DNA of 64,000 nucleotides, from assembly GCA_030272155.1 (NCBI GenBank), contig CP126205.1, positions 2,778,501 to 2,842,500 of the forward strand. Direction: 5' to 3'. The notes beneath the pieces are model-generated. The model had not been told where the DNA came from. It made no database searches and saw only the letters and a list, made by a program, of their open reading frames with translations. Positions 23,301-35,700 of this stretch are shown here, one piece after another. Source of the DNA: Tetradesmus obliquus (lineage: Eukaryota > Chlorophyta > Chlorophyceae > Sphaeropleales > Scenedesmaceae). The position numbers and the translations under genes are program-made. Position 1 is the stretch's first letter; every line of letters begins with the position of its first letter.

Positions 23301-25670
23301 GACATAACACGCGCAGCAATCGACCACGGACATGTGAGCTGCGACTTACAGCGCCAGCTGCAGCCGTGCCACAACTATGTTGTGTACATCAGCAGCAGCT
23401 GCAGCAGCAGCAGTGGCATTGAATTGCAGAACACTGCCATGTTCACTACATATAAAGGTGCAGCCACAGCTTGCAGGATAGCGATATCAGCGAGGCACTG
23501 CCTTGATGCATCCGGCCGCTGCATATTGAACGCCACGCTCACATCAGCGCTCAGGATACTTACATGCTTACATGCCATATGCAAACTCTCCGTCCACAAC
23601 AGGCCGGGATTTTCCTGGTGCCCATGTTTTGGTGTTCTGCTGAGCCGTACTGCTGCTCAGAGGCCACCTGACAGTGCCTGGTGTCACTTTTGTTACACTA
23701 TCTGTTACACCATGGCTGCGATTTGTGCTGCAGGTGTGGACGGCTGAGCGCAGCACGCAGCTGGGCATGGCGGTCAGCAGCATGCTCAAGGGCTACACCA
23801 CCACGGCAGCGCAGATCATCACAGCGATGCTCAAGTCCGTGACCAAGTTCACCATCCAGGTGTGTGCGTGTGCTTGCAGCGGCTGTTGCTGCTGGAGCTG
23901 CACATATCATATTGATCAAGAGTGCTGGGCAGAGGCAGACCACAGGCGCTGCACTGCGGCAGCGTGCGTGGCATGGCGACCGACGGTTTTGGCGCCGCGG
24001 GCAAGCGGAGGTTTACCGGGCATCATGCAAACACGTTACCGGGTGTTCCGCACAAACTTCAACACACAATATGCTAGGCCTGATTGCCCCGTCACGTTTG
24101 TATCGTACGTACAATCACACAAGTGGGCGTGGCCATGATCTGCTTTATGATCCTCGTGCTGTGGGCCTGACTGCTCAAAACCTGCCTTGCCTTGCCGTGC
24201 TATTCTTGCTTCTGCTGAAACACAGGTCTGCGTAGCTATGATTTTCGGCTTCTTCATGCTGTGGGACCTGCCCACCATCAGCGCCGGCGTCTCCAGCCTT
24301 GCCAGATCCCGCCTGGCACCCACTCGCCAACCTGATCCCCCAATCTGACTGCTCAAAACCCTGACCCTGACCCTGCCTTGCCGTGCTCTTCTTGTCTCTG
24401 TGCAACCGCAGGTCGGCGTGGCCATGATCTTCGGCTTTTTCATGCTGTGGGACCTGCCCACCATCTCAGCAGGCGTCTCCAGCCTCGCCAAGTCCCGCCT
24501 GGCTCCGCTGCACACAAACCTGATCACTCACCGCTCAAAACCCTGCTTCATGCCCTGCCTTGCCGTGTTCTTGTTTCTGCTGAACCGCAGGTTGGCGTGG
24601 CCATGATCTTCGGCTTTTTCATGCTGTGGGACCTGCCCACCATCTCAGCAGGCGTCTCCAGCCTCGCCAAGTCCCGCCTAGCCCCACTGCACGCTGAGCT
24701 CGCCCCAGTGCTCAGCGTCTTCGGCAAGCTCTTTGGACGAGCTTTAGAGGCACAGGCCCGCATTGCGTTGGTCAATACAGCGTTGACCGCGCTGGGCATG
24801 TGGGCGCTCGCCATCCCCGGCATTGGCCTGCTGAGCATGTTTGTGTTCATCTGCAGCTTCATCCCGATCGCCGGCGTGATTATCAGCACCACGCCGATCG
24901 GGTTTGTGGCGCTGACGGAGTACGGGTTCATCAAGCTGGCGCTGGTGATCATCATGGTGACCGGCGTGCACTTTGTGGAGGTGGGTGGTGTTGTTTGCGA
25001 GGAGTTTGTTGTTACTTTTGTGGGTAAATACTGTTTGTGAGGTGCTGCCGCGGAATACGGCTTCATCAAGCTGGCGCTGGTGATCATCATGGTGACCGGC
25101 GTGCACTTTGTGCAGGTGGGTGGTGCTGTTACAGCAAATGCTCCCAAAGGCACCGTCATGCAGCTGCCGCAGTGTGTGTGTTAGCATCTGCTGTGCATCT
25201 AGCAATAGCAGGTAGGAGGTGCCGCTACAGTCCCCGCAGCAGCTGTGTGTGGTCCTTTCACGCAATCCTTTCACATGCTCTTTCAGTTTCCTCAACTGTG
25301 CTGTCTGCTTCCAACGTGTCCCTTTTCACTGCCGCAGGCGTACATGCTCAACCCGGCCATCTACAGCGCTCACCTGAAGCTGCACCCGCTGATGGTGCTG
25401 GTCACACTTGTCATTGCGGAGCACTCCCTAGGCGTGTGGGGCCTGCTGCTGGCAGTGCCGCTGACTGTGTTTGCGCTGGACTACCTCATCCGCTACCCAG
25501 ACAGCAGTGTGACTGAGGTGGGAGCAAAAGAGCTGGAGAAGGTCATGCACACGCATGATGAGGGCGACCACATGCCGAGCAGCGGCAGCAGCAGCAGAGA
25601 CGGCAGCAGCAGCGGCGGCAGCAGCCCTGGCCCGCAGCAGTTTGGCGTGCCTGGCAAGGCTACCAGCTAA
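20394..25670 (+). CDS. AI-2E family (PerM/UPF0118-type) membrane protein, probably organellar
   Basis: Multi-pass membrane protein of the AI-2E transporter family; plant and algal members are generally predicted plastid proteins with unproven substrates. Exons: 20394-20822, 21598-21701, 22005-22172, 23249-23333, 23734-23859, 24591-24980, 25338-25670; they close at 544 aa. The first ~100 residues are rich in Ser, Gln, Ala and Arg with almost no acids, like a transit peptide. Family features follow: paired hydrophobic segments ('VVIYFAIIIAFITLFGV'), the 'VAMIFGFFMLWDLP' segment, the long 'LALVIIMVTGVHFVE' helix, and the conserved C-terminal block 'NPAIYSAHLKLHPLMVLV', typical of AI-2E proteins (NP.I....l.l.P..vl). 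The tail is Ser/Gly-rich and soluble. The start at 20394 has a second ATG directly after it; an ATG at 20349 is also in frame. Confidence 0.85.
22115..22985 (+). repeat. Six-fold array of exon 3 end plus donor in the AI-2E gene
   Basis: The end of exon 3, encoding NVWVILVEKMRHGLG with its GGGTGAG or GTGGTGAG donor (22127-22180), is followed by copies at about 22268-22318, 22395-22450, 22541-22588, 22697-22743 and 22928-22982, with a decayed trace at 23049-23066. Flanking intron text (TCAGAGGCGATTGCA...) is also shared by several copies. This is the largest such array in the window. Confidence 0.93.
23160..23300 (+). repeat. Copy of acceptor plus exon 4 start, AI-2E gene
   Basis: GATGGAGAGCCTGGAGCGCT with a preceding TTGCAGCAG acceptor (about 23161-23205) precedes the used exon 4 start at 23249 (TTTGCAGCGAGGTGGTGATGG). 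Both encode MESLERFVML. Confidence 0.85.
24222..24690 (+). repeat. Three copies of acceptor plus exon 6 start, AI-2E gene
   Basis: Exon-like starts at about 24230, 24411 and 24591, each encoding VAMIFGFFMLWDLPTISAGV and SSLAKSRLAP, about 100 bp long. The first copy differs from the others at several third positions. Intron text ending in CTCAAAACCCTG also recurs. Confidence 0.93.
24917..25125 (+). repeat. Two copies of exon 6 end plus donor, AI-2E gene
   Basis: The last ~65 bp of exon 6 plus donor (24919-24990, GAGTACGGGTTCATCAAGCT...) recur at about 25052-25124 (GAATACGGCTTCATCAAGCT...GTGGGTGGTG). Confidence 0.92.
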
Positions 25671-26567
25671 CTGCCAGTGCGGCACAGTGCGACTGTGAAA
25701 GGACGAATTTGAACGGTTCCTGGGTTCGAAATATCCGTCTGTGTGCTTGCTGTCGCTTACGGCCTGGGGCGGCAGTGCAGGGCATATGCCGTGCAGCCAC
25801 TCGCCAGAGTGGTGCTAAAACATTCATTGTTATGCACATGTCATGTGTGTCCTCATGTAGCAGAGTGTCGTTTTGTTGGGGTGCTGTGGTGCATCCTTGA
25901 GATGGCATCATGCTGCACACCTGGATGTGTTTTTGAGACGTGGGGGCAGCAACCAGGCATACCAGTGCTGCGTCTCCTACGAGATCTCTGCGCACTGCGT
26001 GCTCGCAATGTTTTGCAGTGTTCCGCGTAACAGCGATTGCTGCTGCAAATCTGGTGCCGAGGAAGGGGTTGCTCCTGTACAAGTTTTTTGTACTGCCTCC
26101 ATGCCTGGGCAGGGTGTGTAATCTGGCTGCGACCTGCGCGATCTTATCTTACTTTGTTGATTGTTGCTTTCTTGCAGCCACAGCAGCGCTGCAGGGTCCG
26201 CAGGGCACGGGCTCGGCGTGGCACTGCGCACGGCTAGTGTCTACTACCAGGTCTACAGTAGTAGCGTTAGTCCAGACTGTCAACCTTGCCATTTGCATCC
26301 TGATCATGCTCTGCGCCGCACTAGTTGTTTGCACCACAACCAATTACTCCTGATCACTGTCACGTCTGAACTGACTAACCACACCGCTCACTACACACTA
26401 CAGCAGCAGCGACAGCACGGTCATCGTCGCCGTGCCTTTCAAGCTCTGCTGATTGCCCTGCATACTTTGTTGTGCACGCGCTAGTGCTGAGCACACGCAC
26501 CTGCTGACCCTCGCACAGCTCACCTGACCTGTCCAGGCGTGTCTGAAGGCACTAATCACTCATAGAA
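25671..26567. other. Spacer between AI-2E gene and PGR5
   Basis: About 900 bp without a supported gene. A TGTAA at 26117-26121 could be the AI-2E transcript end. No repeat or RNA gene recognised. Confidence 0.4.
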
Positions 26568-27639
26568 ATGGCTGCCAGCATGAACGTTTGCCGGGGCTCT
26601 CGGGCTAGCTACACTAGGTGCTCAGCAGCAGCCACCAGCAAGCGCGTACAGCAATTGCAGGCAGCGCGGTCATTCACCTGCAGCAGCCAAATGTACCTAA
26701 CATCTTGGGACGCACCTCGTCAAAGCAATCTAGCGCTGCAGCAGACAGTGCAGAGCACAGCTTGCGCAGGTGGGTGGTGTGCAACGTGTGCACAACAGGG
26801 GTGCCGAGCGGGGGAAACGTCCCGGCATCTTTAGATCGCCGAGAAACCAATATATGAAGGTTTTCAGCAATCCTACTGGTTACAATTGCATTCCTGTGGT
26901 ATGCAAGACATCAGTAGGTCGTGACTTCCTGGTCACAGCATCATCAAGGCAGCAGGTTGCGAACAGTCGTGATTGTGGCCTCGCCCGATGTTTAGAAGTG
27001 GTATCAATCAGCCAGCTTCGGATTGTCCACCAGACTGGCAAGACAGCAGCTTGTAGTATACTTGCATAGCAGCCTCATGTCTGTGCTGCTGCTGTTGACT
27101 CTGCCGCTGCAGGTGCCCCCAAGCGCCAAGTTGTACGGATGGGAAACAAGGGTGCTGGCGGTCCTTTTGCCCCGCTTGTTGTTGTTGTGCGCGGCGTGGT
27201 GGGAGAGAAGGAGTTCAACAAGCTGCGCGGCAAGGCCATCTCATTGCACTCGCAAGGTGGGTGTCTGTACAGCTTGCAGGACTGCAGCCCAGCCACAACA
27301 GCAGCAGCAATGCTGTGGGCAAAGGCACTTAGAGCAGCAGCCTGGTGCAGCGGCGATATGCTTGGTGCAGGGCAAAGAAGGTAGGTGCACAAGGCTGGAC
27401 GCAGCTGTGCATCGAGTCGCGTCAGCAATGTGGGTGTCCTGCAAGCGGAAACATGTGCATGGCACAGCCCAAACCATGCTTGCAGGCACAAGCACTCACG
27501 CGATAGCTGCTACTGCTTTTGTTACTGCTCTGCAGTGATCAAGGACTTCTGCAAGCAGCTGGGCGTGGATAACAAGCAGGTGCAGGGCGTCATTCGCCTG
27601 GCAAAGAAGAACGGAGAGAAGCTCGGATTCCTGGCCTAA
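26568..27639 (+). CDS. pgr5: PGR5, proton gradient regulation 5 (thylakoid cyclic electron flow)
   Basis: Small stromal/thylakoid-associated protein needed for antimycin-sensitive cyclic electron flow around photosystem I, working with PGRL1. Exons: 26568-26769, 27113-27256, 27536-27639; they close at 149 aa. The first exon is a Ser/Ala/Arg/Gln-rich transit peptide. The mature part carries the near-invariant family text 'MGNKGAGGPFAPLVVV', 'FNKLRGKAISLHSQ' and the C-terminus 'IRLAKKNGEKLGFLA', which is the exact PGR5 ending. Introns are short (about 340 and 280 bp) and, unlike those of its neighbours, show no obvious copied exon edges. Plant PGR5 is similar in length (about 130 aa). Confidence 0.95.
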
Positions 27640-29306
27640 AGCAAGCTGTGCGCTGACGCCAGTACTTGTTCTTCATCAGGCATCTGCTGACCAGGCTTTG
27701 CGTGTTTGCGCACGCAAGCTTGCAGGAACTGGGTGAAACCCCCAGCGTGGCAGCTGGCCTTGCTTGAGAGTGGCTGTGTTGTGAACAGGCAGTGCTGCTG
27801 CACTGCAGCCGCGTGCGCATGCTGCAGCTTCTGTGTGCTGCGGCTGCAGCATGCAGAGGCATCACAGCTTGTGCAGGTGCTGCAGTTGCAGCAGACAGCC
27901 TGGTGGTAAGGAGTGTGGCAGGTGTGGCTGCGCTGTGCTCGGGCATATCTGTTGTTCTGTGTTTCTTCTTGCGATTATTGACCGAGTGTGCCTCTCAGCT
28001 GAGGCATGGGAGAAGAAGGTTGTGTGCGGGTATACAGGGGAGGGTGTGCTGTGGGCTGAGTGTGTTTTGGCCTGCTATTGGAAAGCGTTCTTCTTCGACA
28101 TAAAGCCAGCATGCAGCAATGTGGCTTCTTCAGGTCGATGCAGCTTATGCGTTGCTGTCGCAAGCTGCATGCGTGCTACATGGCTGCTTGCGCGGCATGT
28201 TCTGCAGTTCTTTCGCACTGTCGTCAACAGTCAGGAACCAAATACCATGTTATGTGCGCTCTCGCCAGCACTGTCACGGATACAGCCCTGTGCATCACTT
28301 GAGCTGCTGGTGCACACTTTGTGCTGGCCTGCTCCATGTAGCATCTTCCTTGCTGCATGCAGCGTGACCTAGACTTTGCGCGCACGATGTGCTGCCCAGT
28401 AGCAACTTAGCCGGAAGGGGGACGTGTGTGGCGTGCCTGCTGTGTGCTGTCCTTGTGGATGCAGGACAGCATGCAGCAGTTCATGCAATGTGCCTGATGG
28501 CCGGGCTTCCCTTGCTTTGCTGTCTTGGCTGGAAGCCTTCACTTCTTGATGGTAGTGATGCAGATATTGGCGTTCCGTGCTTGTAGCTGTGTTGGTCTGC
28601 CCTGTAGCGGGTGTGCTACCCCAACCCAGCCGAGCCTAGGCATTTGGTAGGCACTGCTCCATGCAAAGCATGCATGCAGAAGGGCGCAGTGCAGTGGTGT
28701 GCGGTGCATTCAGCAGGGTGTGCACCCGCATGCAGGCTGGTGCAAGCTGCTTTTGGCGAGAAAGTGAACTGCGGCATGTGCAGGACAGTTCGGATCCCTG
28801 ACACGTGGGCGTTGTCTGCAGAGAGTGAATTTGAATCATATTTTTCAGGTGTGCGCCATCAATGCGCCACAATTGAGAGTTGGAGTGAATGAGTGCCTGC
28901 AGGTTTCCTGCAGCACAGCTCAGCAACGGCACGAGTTGCAGGTGGTTCATGCCTTGCAGCGTGAGAGGGTTTGGTACATGCCTTTGCTGCTACTGACTCG
29001 GCTCCAGTGAGCACGTGTGTCGGCAGCGCCTGTGTCCGTGGTTTCCCACGGTTCTAAACTTCAATCCCAGGGAGTGCGGTGTGTAACTGCTTGAAGTACA
29101 TACTGGAGCTCCTATGGTTGAAACAACCAGCATGATGCAGCCTCATCAGCCTGACCCAACTGGTGCTTGTCTTGCAAGATTTTGAACAGCCAGAACCCCA
29201 GCCTGACAGAGCAGAAGAAGCTCGATAGAGAGACTTGATCAAAGCACCAGCAGAGTTCTCGGCTATAACGTTCTTAAGTTTACTCATGAGATACTGAAAA
29301 CTGGAC
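27640..29306. other. PGR5 to MOG1 spacer
   Basis: About 1.67 kb with only short overlapping open frames of low-complexity composition. I find no protein-family resemblance, RNA gene or repeat array. It presumably contains the PGR5 3' UTR and the next promoter. Confidence 0.4.
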
Positions 29307-30534
29307 ATGACCGTGCTCTCGCAGGAGACGTGGAGGCCGGTTGAGCTGTACGGTGGCGCGATCATAGCTCAGTTTCCGGAACGGTTCGTGGATGTCAGCG
29401 ACTTTCGACCTGTACCAGATCATCAAGAGGTGCGAGACCACTGCATCGATGCGGGGGGGGTCTGCAGCCAGGGAGCATTGCGCTGCTGCTGCCAACCTGT
29501 GACTACTGCTGCTACTGCTGCTGCTGCATGCTGTTGATGACCAAGCACTACTGTAACCCGCATGTGCTGTTTGCAGGTCTGGGCAGATGGTGCCAGTGAT
29601 CAGTCAATAGTAGTGGAAATCGCTGTGAGTGCCCGGACGTACACCCTGTCTAGTCGCAAGACATGTCATGCCAGCAGCCCTGTGCACTCAGCATGCGCCG
29701 ACGCAACATTACGCTGCTGCCAGTGCATGTGAAACTTTCTATTGTTCACATATAAGCTGACAAAACAAAGCAAATAATTCATTCGTTATGCTTGGACGCA
29801 GTGCGTACAAGCGTACGTCTAGAGTCATGCTGCCCCTGCTGCCTGGTTCTGACGCTGCGCTGCGCCGGTGCCTTTCTGCTGTGGCTGCAGGAGCACAGCG
29901 ATGTGCCTGACAGCAATGTGGGCCGCTTCGTGTTTAACGACTTGGCAGTTGCCAATGAGGCTAGCAGCAGCAGCATTGCAGGCATCAGGCAGCTAGGTGA
30001 GGCTTGTACAACCCTTGAGGTGCCCTGCACTGCAGCTGAGCTGTAGGGCTACCAAGCATGCGGCAGTGTGTCTGTTCATAGGCAGCTGCTTGCTTGATGT
30101 TTTTGCTTACTGTCACAAAGCCGTACAAAATAAGCATGGCTGCTGCCACATCATACTCAGCCCAAATCTTACGCCTCTGGCTCACTTTTATCGTGTCAAA
30201 CTAATTTGCAGGTGCTGCAGACGCGCCGCACATTCCTCCTGAAACATACATGTGCCTCGTCTCAGGCAGCCAGCAGGCTTGCAAGGGCAGGGATGCAGGT
30301 GAAGAGCGCTCCAACACAGTGCAGCTGCTGCTGTGCATCATACGGCTGCCACAGCATGGCTCAGATCTGCTGGTGACTGTCAATGCACCAAGCTACATCA
30401 GCCCTAGCAGCAGCGCAGTGCAGCACGCAGATGCACAGGGACAGCAGCCAGAGGCGGGGCGCCAGGCTGCTGCAGTGATGGAGGGAGTGCTGCGCAGTCT
30501 GAAGGTGCAGGATTGGGGCTTGTTTGGCGGCTGA
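29307..30534 (+). CDS. MOG1-like Ran-binding nuclear import factor
   Basis: MOG1/RanGRF binds Ran and helps nucleotide release and nuclear protein import. Exons: 29307-29429, 29577-29624, 29891-29996, 30212-30534; they close at 199 aa, the family size. The N-terminal block 'ELYGGAIIAQFPERFVDVSD' followed by 'FRPVPDHQEVWADG' matches the conserved MOG1 start (L(F/Y)GGAI..LP..F.DvS..R.VPDnQEVf.d), and 'DQSIVVEIA' follows the expected order. The last exon carries a beta-rich C-terminal half ending in 'VLRSLKVQDWGLFGG', the position of the MOG1 SL.I.DwgLF motif. Exon 3 is less conserved and its acceptor could lie further upstream. Confidence 0.85.
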
Positions 30535-32737
30535 GGTTTTCCCCTCTGCTGGCATCAGCTGCTCTGCTGTGAGTACGCAAACACATCATTGGACGAGGTG
30601 CAGGTGTGATGTCTGCCTCCAGCCACTGGTTGTGCCAGCACCAGGGTGCACTTGTAGTAAGAAGATTTGTGCCCTTGCATTGCTATGCTGGCTTTAGGCC
30701 ACTTGGCGCTAGCGTGGCTGCTTGCCTGTGTTGTTGCCTGCCCGCTGTACATACATGTGCATGTACCGGCCAATGGCTGACATTTCAGTGCACCAACTTT
30801 GCACATCCAGGAGTATGCACTTTTGCAGGCAGTCAGCAGCGGTCAGTAGCAAGCAGCTGCCGTCAAGCTGGCGAGTAAACACCCCATTTTTTTGTTACCA
30901 GGGGGGACGGAATCCTACTGGCTCTAAACACGCCATTGCCTGCAATGTGTTTGCTATTCGTGGCGGAACAAGAGGAATGCAGCGCTGTTGCTGGACATGT
31001 GCTGAGGTGCATTGTGTCGTCATTTTGAGCTCCCCAGCATCGGCAAGCGGTGGCAACGTAGTGTCACAAACTTGCAGTGCTTGGCCTTCTACGGTGCCTG
31101 CTGCGTTTTGAGGACTGCACCTCACCTTCGCTACTGCACCATACTGTGCATTGTACGCAGCAGTGGCATGGCTTGGCAGCATTCCCGGCACCATCACACC
31201 ACTGTGTCGTCAGTGGCAGGTACCTGGCATTGCGTACTGCACTGTATGATTGGCTCCTCTGCCTTGGACGGTGCGACAGTTACTTGCACAATTTGCTTGC
31301 TGTGAAGCAAATGCGAGCATTTGCGCTTGTTGTTGTGATTTTGTGGCCTTACGCTGGCAAAGCTACATTGCCGGGACCACCAGGACTCACAAGCCAACTG
31401 TTGAGGATGTCATGCATGGCAGATTGCAGCCTGCTGGCGTGGCTCTCACCTCTAGTCACTCGAGGGGATGATCACGGTGATCATCAGTAATTGCCGGTAC
31501 ATTGAAAGCAGGTCACAAGCTCCTGCTGCTGCGTTGCAGATGGTCACCATGCTGGTATACATGGCCACCAAGTTGCTTGTACATGTCATGTGGTGACATG
31601 GTGATGAATCAACCATCTCGCGATGATGTTTGACTGCACCACAGAGAAGGTCAACGGCGGCCAGTTCACTGCTGGTGCACTGAGCTGTGCTTGAATGTTC
31701 GACGTGCAACTGTCATGAAATCATGAAAGTATGGAACTAGGAAGGAGGCACGCCATCTTTGCCAAGCGTCAACAGCATGATGAGGTGCATGCCAGGTGCA
31801 AGCATAGCGGTTGCACACTGTGACAGGCGGTTGTGGGAGGGTCAATGCACTGCTTGCTGACCCTTCAATGCCTTAACACGATACGCCCCAGACATATGGT
31901 GCGCAGGCAGCGTATTTTTTTTGGTATTTTGAAGACTTTAGGCGTCTGCTTGGTTGTTGGCAGTTCCCAACTGCAAGTGAACAGCTTGTGACTGACATTT
32001 GGGCGTTACACACGCCCTGATTGCTGCGCCTTGGCCAGGACATGTTTCGCACGTCAGGAACGTATTAGCTGATCCAGGTTGTCCGACATACGTGAACCTC
32101 TGTTCTCACAGTCGCAGTCACAGCCCCGCGACTGGTTTCTACAAGGCCAGTCTAGTACTCGTCTGCTGAATAGTATCATACTGCCTTTGTTAGGCTGATC
32201 TGTGCATTGATCAGCTGCGTAGCAGTTTCAACGTACCAAAAAGGGTAAGCAGCAGGGTTGTTGTGTCGATGAGGGTCTCGTTTGTGCTGGACACAGCATG
32301 TTCGTGAACCGTCTGCCTCACAATAGTTTAAGCAGGGCCGCTGCTGCGTTTTTCTTGGCTTTCCCTCCTTGTCCCGCAGCAGGCGAGGTCTGTGTGTGCG
32401 GCTCATCGTGGGCCATGCGCAGCGCCTAGTACAGGTAGGAAACGTGACTTCTAGCAGAGAAGTGAGTTTATGGGGCCGACAACGCCTCTTGACATGATCT
32501 CCACAGGCCGTGAGCAGTAAAGCGTGAAAGTGCTGGTCGTGCTCCGCTCCAGCTGCAGGATCAGGGCTGCAAGCGGTGAATGTCGATATGTCAAATATCG
32601 ATTCATGCAAGTTACTGACCATTCTGTGCATGCGCTGCAAATCGCAGGCCCAGCAGCATTGACCAACCTCCTGCTGCTCTGAAGCCCGTGCTGCAACCAG
32701 CCACAACTACAGCCCTGGACGCGTCCTCAGCCTAAAG
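30535..32737. other. 2.2-kb spacer upstream of alpha-amylase
   Basis: No supported coding sequence. Short frames on both strands show no recognisable family. No repeats stand out. The region holds the MOG1 3' UTR and the amylase promoter by position only. Confidence 0.4.
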
Positions 32738-35700
32738 ATGGACAGGCTTGGCGCGTTCAGCAGCACGCCATCTGCCCAGCTTAGCAGGCATCAACAACTC
32801 CGTGTTCAGTGTGTCCAAGGCAGACCGCTTGCAGCTGCATCGCTGCGTCGCGTGGTGCGGCCAGCAGCGCTGCCTTGCCCAAGGGCCGCAGCAGCAGCAG
32901 CCCTGCACAGAAGACCTGCAGTTCCAGGCAGGAAGGTGTGTACAGCAGCTGCAGACTTTGCCTGTGTCGGCAGCAGCAGCCGCGCACCTAACCGCCACGG
33001 TAGTTGCGGCTTTGAAGGCACAAGCAGCATGTGCATTTGACATCCAAGCATCATATACGCTACCATATGTGCCGTTGTTCTGTCATTCACGTCAAGCAAC
33101 AGCAGTGACTTTTGCCTCTTGGCCATGGTTGGTGCTGTACGACTGACACCATTCTCCGCCATTGTCGTGCTGCCCCTGTCCTGCAAGCAGGCATACGTGC
33201 AGCCGCTGCGTGCAGTGGCCATGTCAGGGGCCCAAGACAGCCTGACCTCAGCAGACAGCCAGGCGCAGCCGCTAGAGATTGAGATCGACAATGAGGCAGA
33301 GAGGGAGTTCACCCTCATCCGGGTGAGGCGCACGAAAGCGCTTTTGTAAACCAAAGCGCAGCAAGTGGCGGTTTGCAAGCAAGTGTGCTTTTCCTGCAAC
33401 GTCGCATGTCCTGCCAAGCCAGTGCAGCAGTACATAATTCGTATAGCTCCTGCAAGCATACTGCAATCGCATGTGCCTTGATCGCAAGTGAACTGAGCCG
33501 TGATCTGCGACAGCTGTCTGGGCACGTGGCATGTGATGTCAGAGGCTGTTTGAACGGGGTCGCACCGCATGGTTCACTATTTATCAATGCATCTGTGGTG
33601 CTGTTCTCTGTTTGCACTGCCACCTTGCAGGTCGAGGGCCGCGGCCAGGGCGACGCTCTGCTTGCAGCACTCAGCAGCGGGCTGCAGCAGTTTGGTGTGA
33701 ACGTCAACTCTGCTGCGCAGCAGAGCGAGGACGGCATGGTGCTGAACGTGTTCAAGGTCACAACAACAGACGGCAAGAAGGTCCCCAAGGTGCGCAGCAA
33801 TCTGTTGCTCTGTGTTCAACCCCACCAGCAATGATTGTGCTGTTGCTGTGTACGGCTGCTCATTTTTGACCAGCCATATGACATGTGGACAAATAAAGAG
33901 ATGGACAAATAGGCATGCAGAGTTGTTCGTTATTGTTCGTGCAAGCTATCAGCTGCAGGCTTGGCTCATGCTCACCACGGTCAACATGGTCAACACACGT
34001 TTGACCGTTTGTGCTTGCAGGAGCGCTGGGATGGCCTGCGGGACTTGGTGCAGAACATGGCCTCCACCACCAAGGTCAGCAACCAGCCAGCCATCTACGG
34101 CCAGCTGGCAGCAGCCGATGTGATGCGCCTCAAGGGCCAGGTGCAGCCGGGACTCACCACAGGTGCGGTTGGCTGCAGCCAAACATGCACAGGGGGTTCT
34201 AGTACATCCATAGGGTGCCTGCTGGGTGTGCCCATTGTAACTGCTCTACTGACTCCTGCTCTTCTTCGTTACCTGCACACTTTGCTGCACCCCCCATGCT
34301 GCGCTTCGGGTAGTCAGCTGCATGTAGTCAGCTGATCACATTTGCGTGGGGTGCTGCGGTGCTGAACATTACGCGCGAATGTGCTGCTGCAGGCGATGCT
34401 GTGGCGCTGGAGCTGGCTGCCGCTGAGATGGCGCAGGCAGCAGCTGTGTTTGTGGCGCTTGAGAAGGAGATGGACAAGCTCAGGGCCAAGGGCGCAGACG
34501 GCGGCGTCATTGCGCTCAAGGACACAGCCAGGTGGGTGGTGCCGTAACAAAGGTGCAGCATGGGATTGAGACATGTGGGATGGGAGCAGGCTGTGGGTTG
34601 CAAGCAGTGCTGTGCAGGGTGGGTACCGGGATGCTAACCTGCATGTGTTGCTGGACTTTTTGCAGGGCACATGTACGTGTTGCTGCTGCAGAGGTGTAGG
34701 CAGCAGCATGCATACCTGTTATTATTGTGCAAGGACACTGATACTGAGTGTTGTTTGCGGTGTGCCTTGCTTGTTGCTGTGCAGGCAGGAGGCAGCTGCT
34801 GTGCTGGAGCAAGTTGGCGGCCATGGAGGCCTGCCTGGCTGCGCGCCGCGTTGTTGTCGTCACCAGTGCTCGATGTAACTGATACATATCATTGTTTTTG
34901 GCGCGCTTCACTTGCTGTGTTGCAGGCAGGAGGCAGCTGCTGTGCTGGAGCGCAAGATGGCAGCCATGGAGGCCTGCCTGGCAGCGCGCCGTGTCATCGC
35001 AGTGCCGGAGCAGCCCAAGACAGCAGCAGAGATGATGGCGGAGCAGATGAAGGCAGCTGTGACAGCACCGCCATCTGTGACCAGCACTGGTCCAGCAGCA
35101 GGCAACGGCTATGAGATCCTGCTGCAGGTGAGAGAGATGGGGCACAGCATGAGCTCAAACAGCTCAAAATCTGTCGTTTGGCAGCTGCCAGGGTTCACAC
35201 TTGGCGGAGAAATGCTCATTTTGAAGTGATGCAGTGTTGTTGGCTGCTGAGCCTCCACTCATTGCAGCTGCTGCAACCGCCACTCACTGCTGCTGCATCT
35301 GGCTAGGCGTTCAACAGGGAGAGCCACAAGCGCAACTGGTACAAGGACTGCATCAGATCATGCATTGTTGCTAGCTGGTGAGATCTGCCGGGTTGCCGCA
35401 CTGGGGGCTCTTCAACATTAGTTGCTGCTGCTGCCGCTGTTGCTGCTGCTCCGTTTGCTCGGCCAGGCGTTCAACTGGGAGAGCCACAAGCGCAACTGGT
35501 ACAAGGACTGCATCCCCAAGGTGGCCGACTGGGCCAAGCAAGGCTTCACTGCCATCTGGCTGCCGCCTCCCAGTGACAGCGTGAGCCCCCAGGGCTACCT
35601 GCCGCGTGACCTGTACCAGCTGGACTCCTGCTACGGCAGTGAGGCGGAGCTGAGGGAGCTGATCCAGGTGTGCCACCAGCACAACATCAAGGTCATCGCG

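Noticed and set aside
32176-32706. 176-aa minus-strand frame before the amylase gene
   Set aside because: Composition is mixed and no motif is recognised. Chance open frames of this length are frequent here because of base composition.
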